From Bacteriovoracaceae bacterium UBA6144 (GTDB lineage: Bacteria > Bdellovibrionota > Bacteriovoracia > Bacteriovoracales > Bacteriovoracaceae): a DNA stretch of 39,827 nt. Both the position numbers and the translations under genes were made by a program. The DNA is taken from assembly GCA_002435705.1 (NCBI GenBank), contig DIVA01000079.1:1-39827 (forward strand). Reading direction: 5' to 3'. The notes under the pieces are model-generated. The model had not been told where the DNA came from. It did not search any database and saw only the letters and a program-made list of their open reading frames with translations. This document shows positions 39,819-39,827 of the stretch, piece after piece (the stretch's first letter is position 1; every line of letters starts with the position of its first letter).

Positions 39819-39827
39819 AAATCAGGA

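Noticed and set aside
1..39827. CRISPR arrays, insertion sequences or prophage genes
   Set aside because: No regularly spaced repeats, no transposase, integrase or phage structural motifs were seen on either strand.

Overview
The window reads as chromosome of a Gram-negative bacterium with an outer membrane: it encodes a LolA-like lipoprotein carrier, a DUF481 outer-membrane protein, a large predicted beta-barrel, an L,D-transpeptidase and many small signal-peptide proteins. Moderate GC, numerous orphan secreted proteins, several secreted peptidases, a deoxyhypusine-synthase-family enzyme and a fatty-acid hydroxylase/desaturase set fit the predatory Bdellovibrionota (Bdellovibrio/Bacteriovorax/Peredibacter type) best. 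That placement is inference from gene content; no 16S rRNA gene is present. I see no insertion sequence, prophage or CRISPR array.

Layout. 1-4480 (minus): molybdenum-cofactor operon, in transcription order DHS-family enzyme, moeA, moaA, a moaC-mobA fusion, moaD and a cut-off moaE, nearly all joined by overlapping stop/start codons. 4646-7155: a periplasmic alpha/beta hydrolase, a LysE-type exporter and an SbtA-type bicarbonate permease. 7396-11745: smc with its terminator, then a LolA-like gene. 11742-15935: a lipid-modification cluster (lipoyl-less E2-type acyltransferase, sterol-desaturase-family enzyme, fatty-acid 2-hydroxylase-like enzyme, alpha/beta hydrolase, acyl desaturase). 15961-19697: a 25-residue membrane peptide, a Cys-rich pentapeptide-repeat protein, an operon of HTH regulator, secreted VWA protein and mutY, and a small secreted orphan. 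19797-20794: RNase P RNA directly downstream of a coiled-coil zinc-ribbon gene. 20831-23009: aroB-aroA. 23026-26267: L,D-transpeptidase, secreted gluzincin and DUF481 protein. 26429-30487: two secreted orphans, a minimal S13-type D,D-peptidase, a zinc alcohol dehydrogenase and a DUF1993 protein. 30488-31701: two structured non-coding stretches around a secreted orphan, ending in a tRNA(CAU) with a nearby duplicate of its 3' end. 31702-39827: dapF, a predicted beta-barrel, apt, small secreted proteins, a sirtuin, a secreted trypsin-like protease, an M14 carboxypeptidase, asparagine synthetase and a final secreted orphan.

How it fits together. Housekeeping modules (Moco, shikimate, SMC, MutY, DapF, Apt, RNase P) alternate with envelope genes (peptidoglycan enzymes, secreted proteases, lipid-modifying enzymes). 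The points most worth attention are the RNase P RNA whose specificity domain is almost gone, the DHS-family enzyme translationally coupled to Moco synthesis, the MoaC-MobA fusion, the lipid-modification cluster, the compact S13 peptidase, the tRNA 3'-end duplication with nested palindromes, and two very small genes with strong ribosome binding sites.
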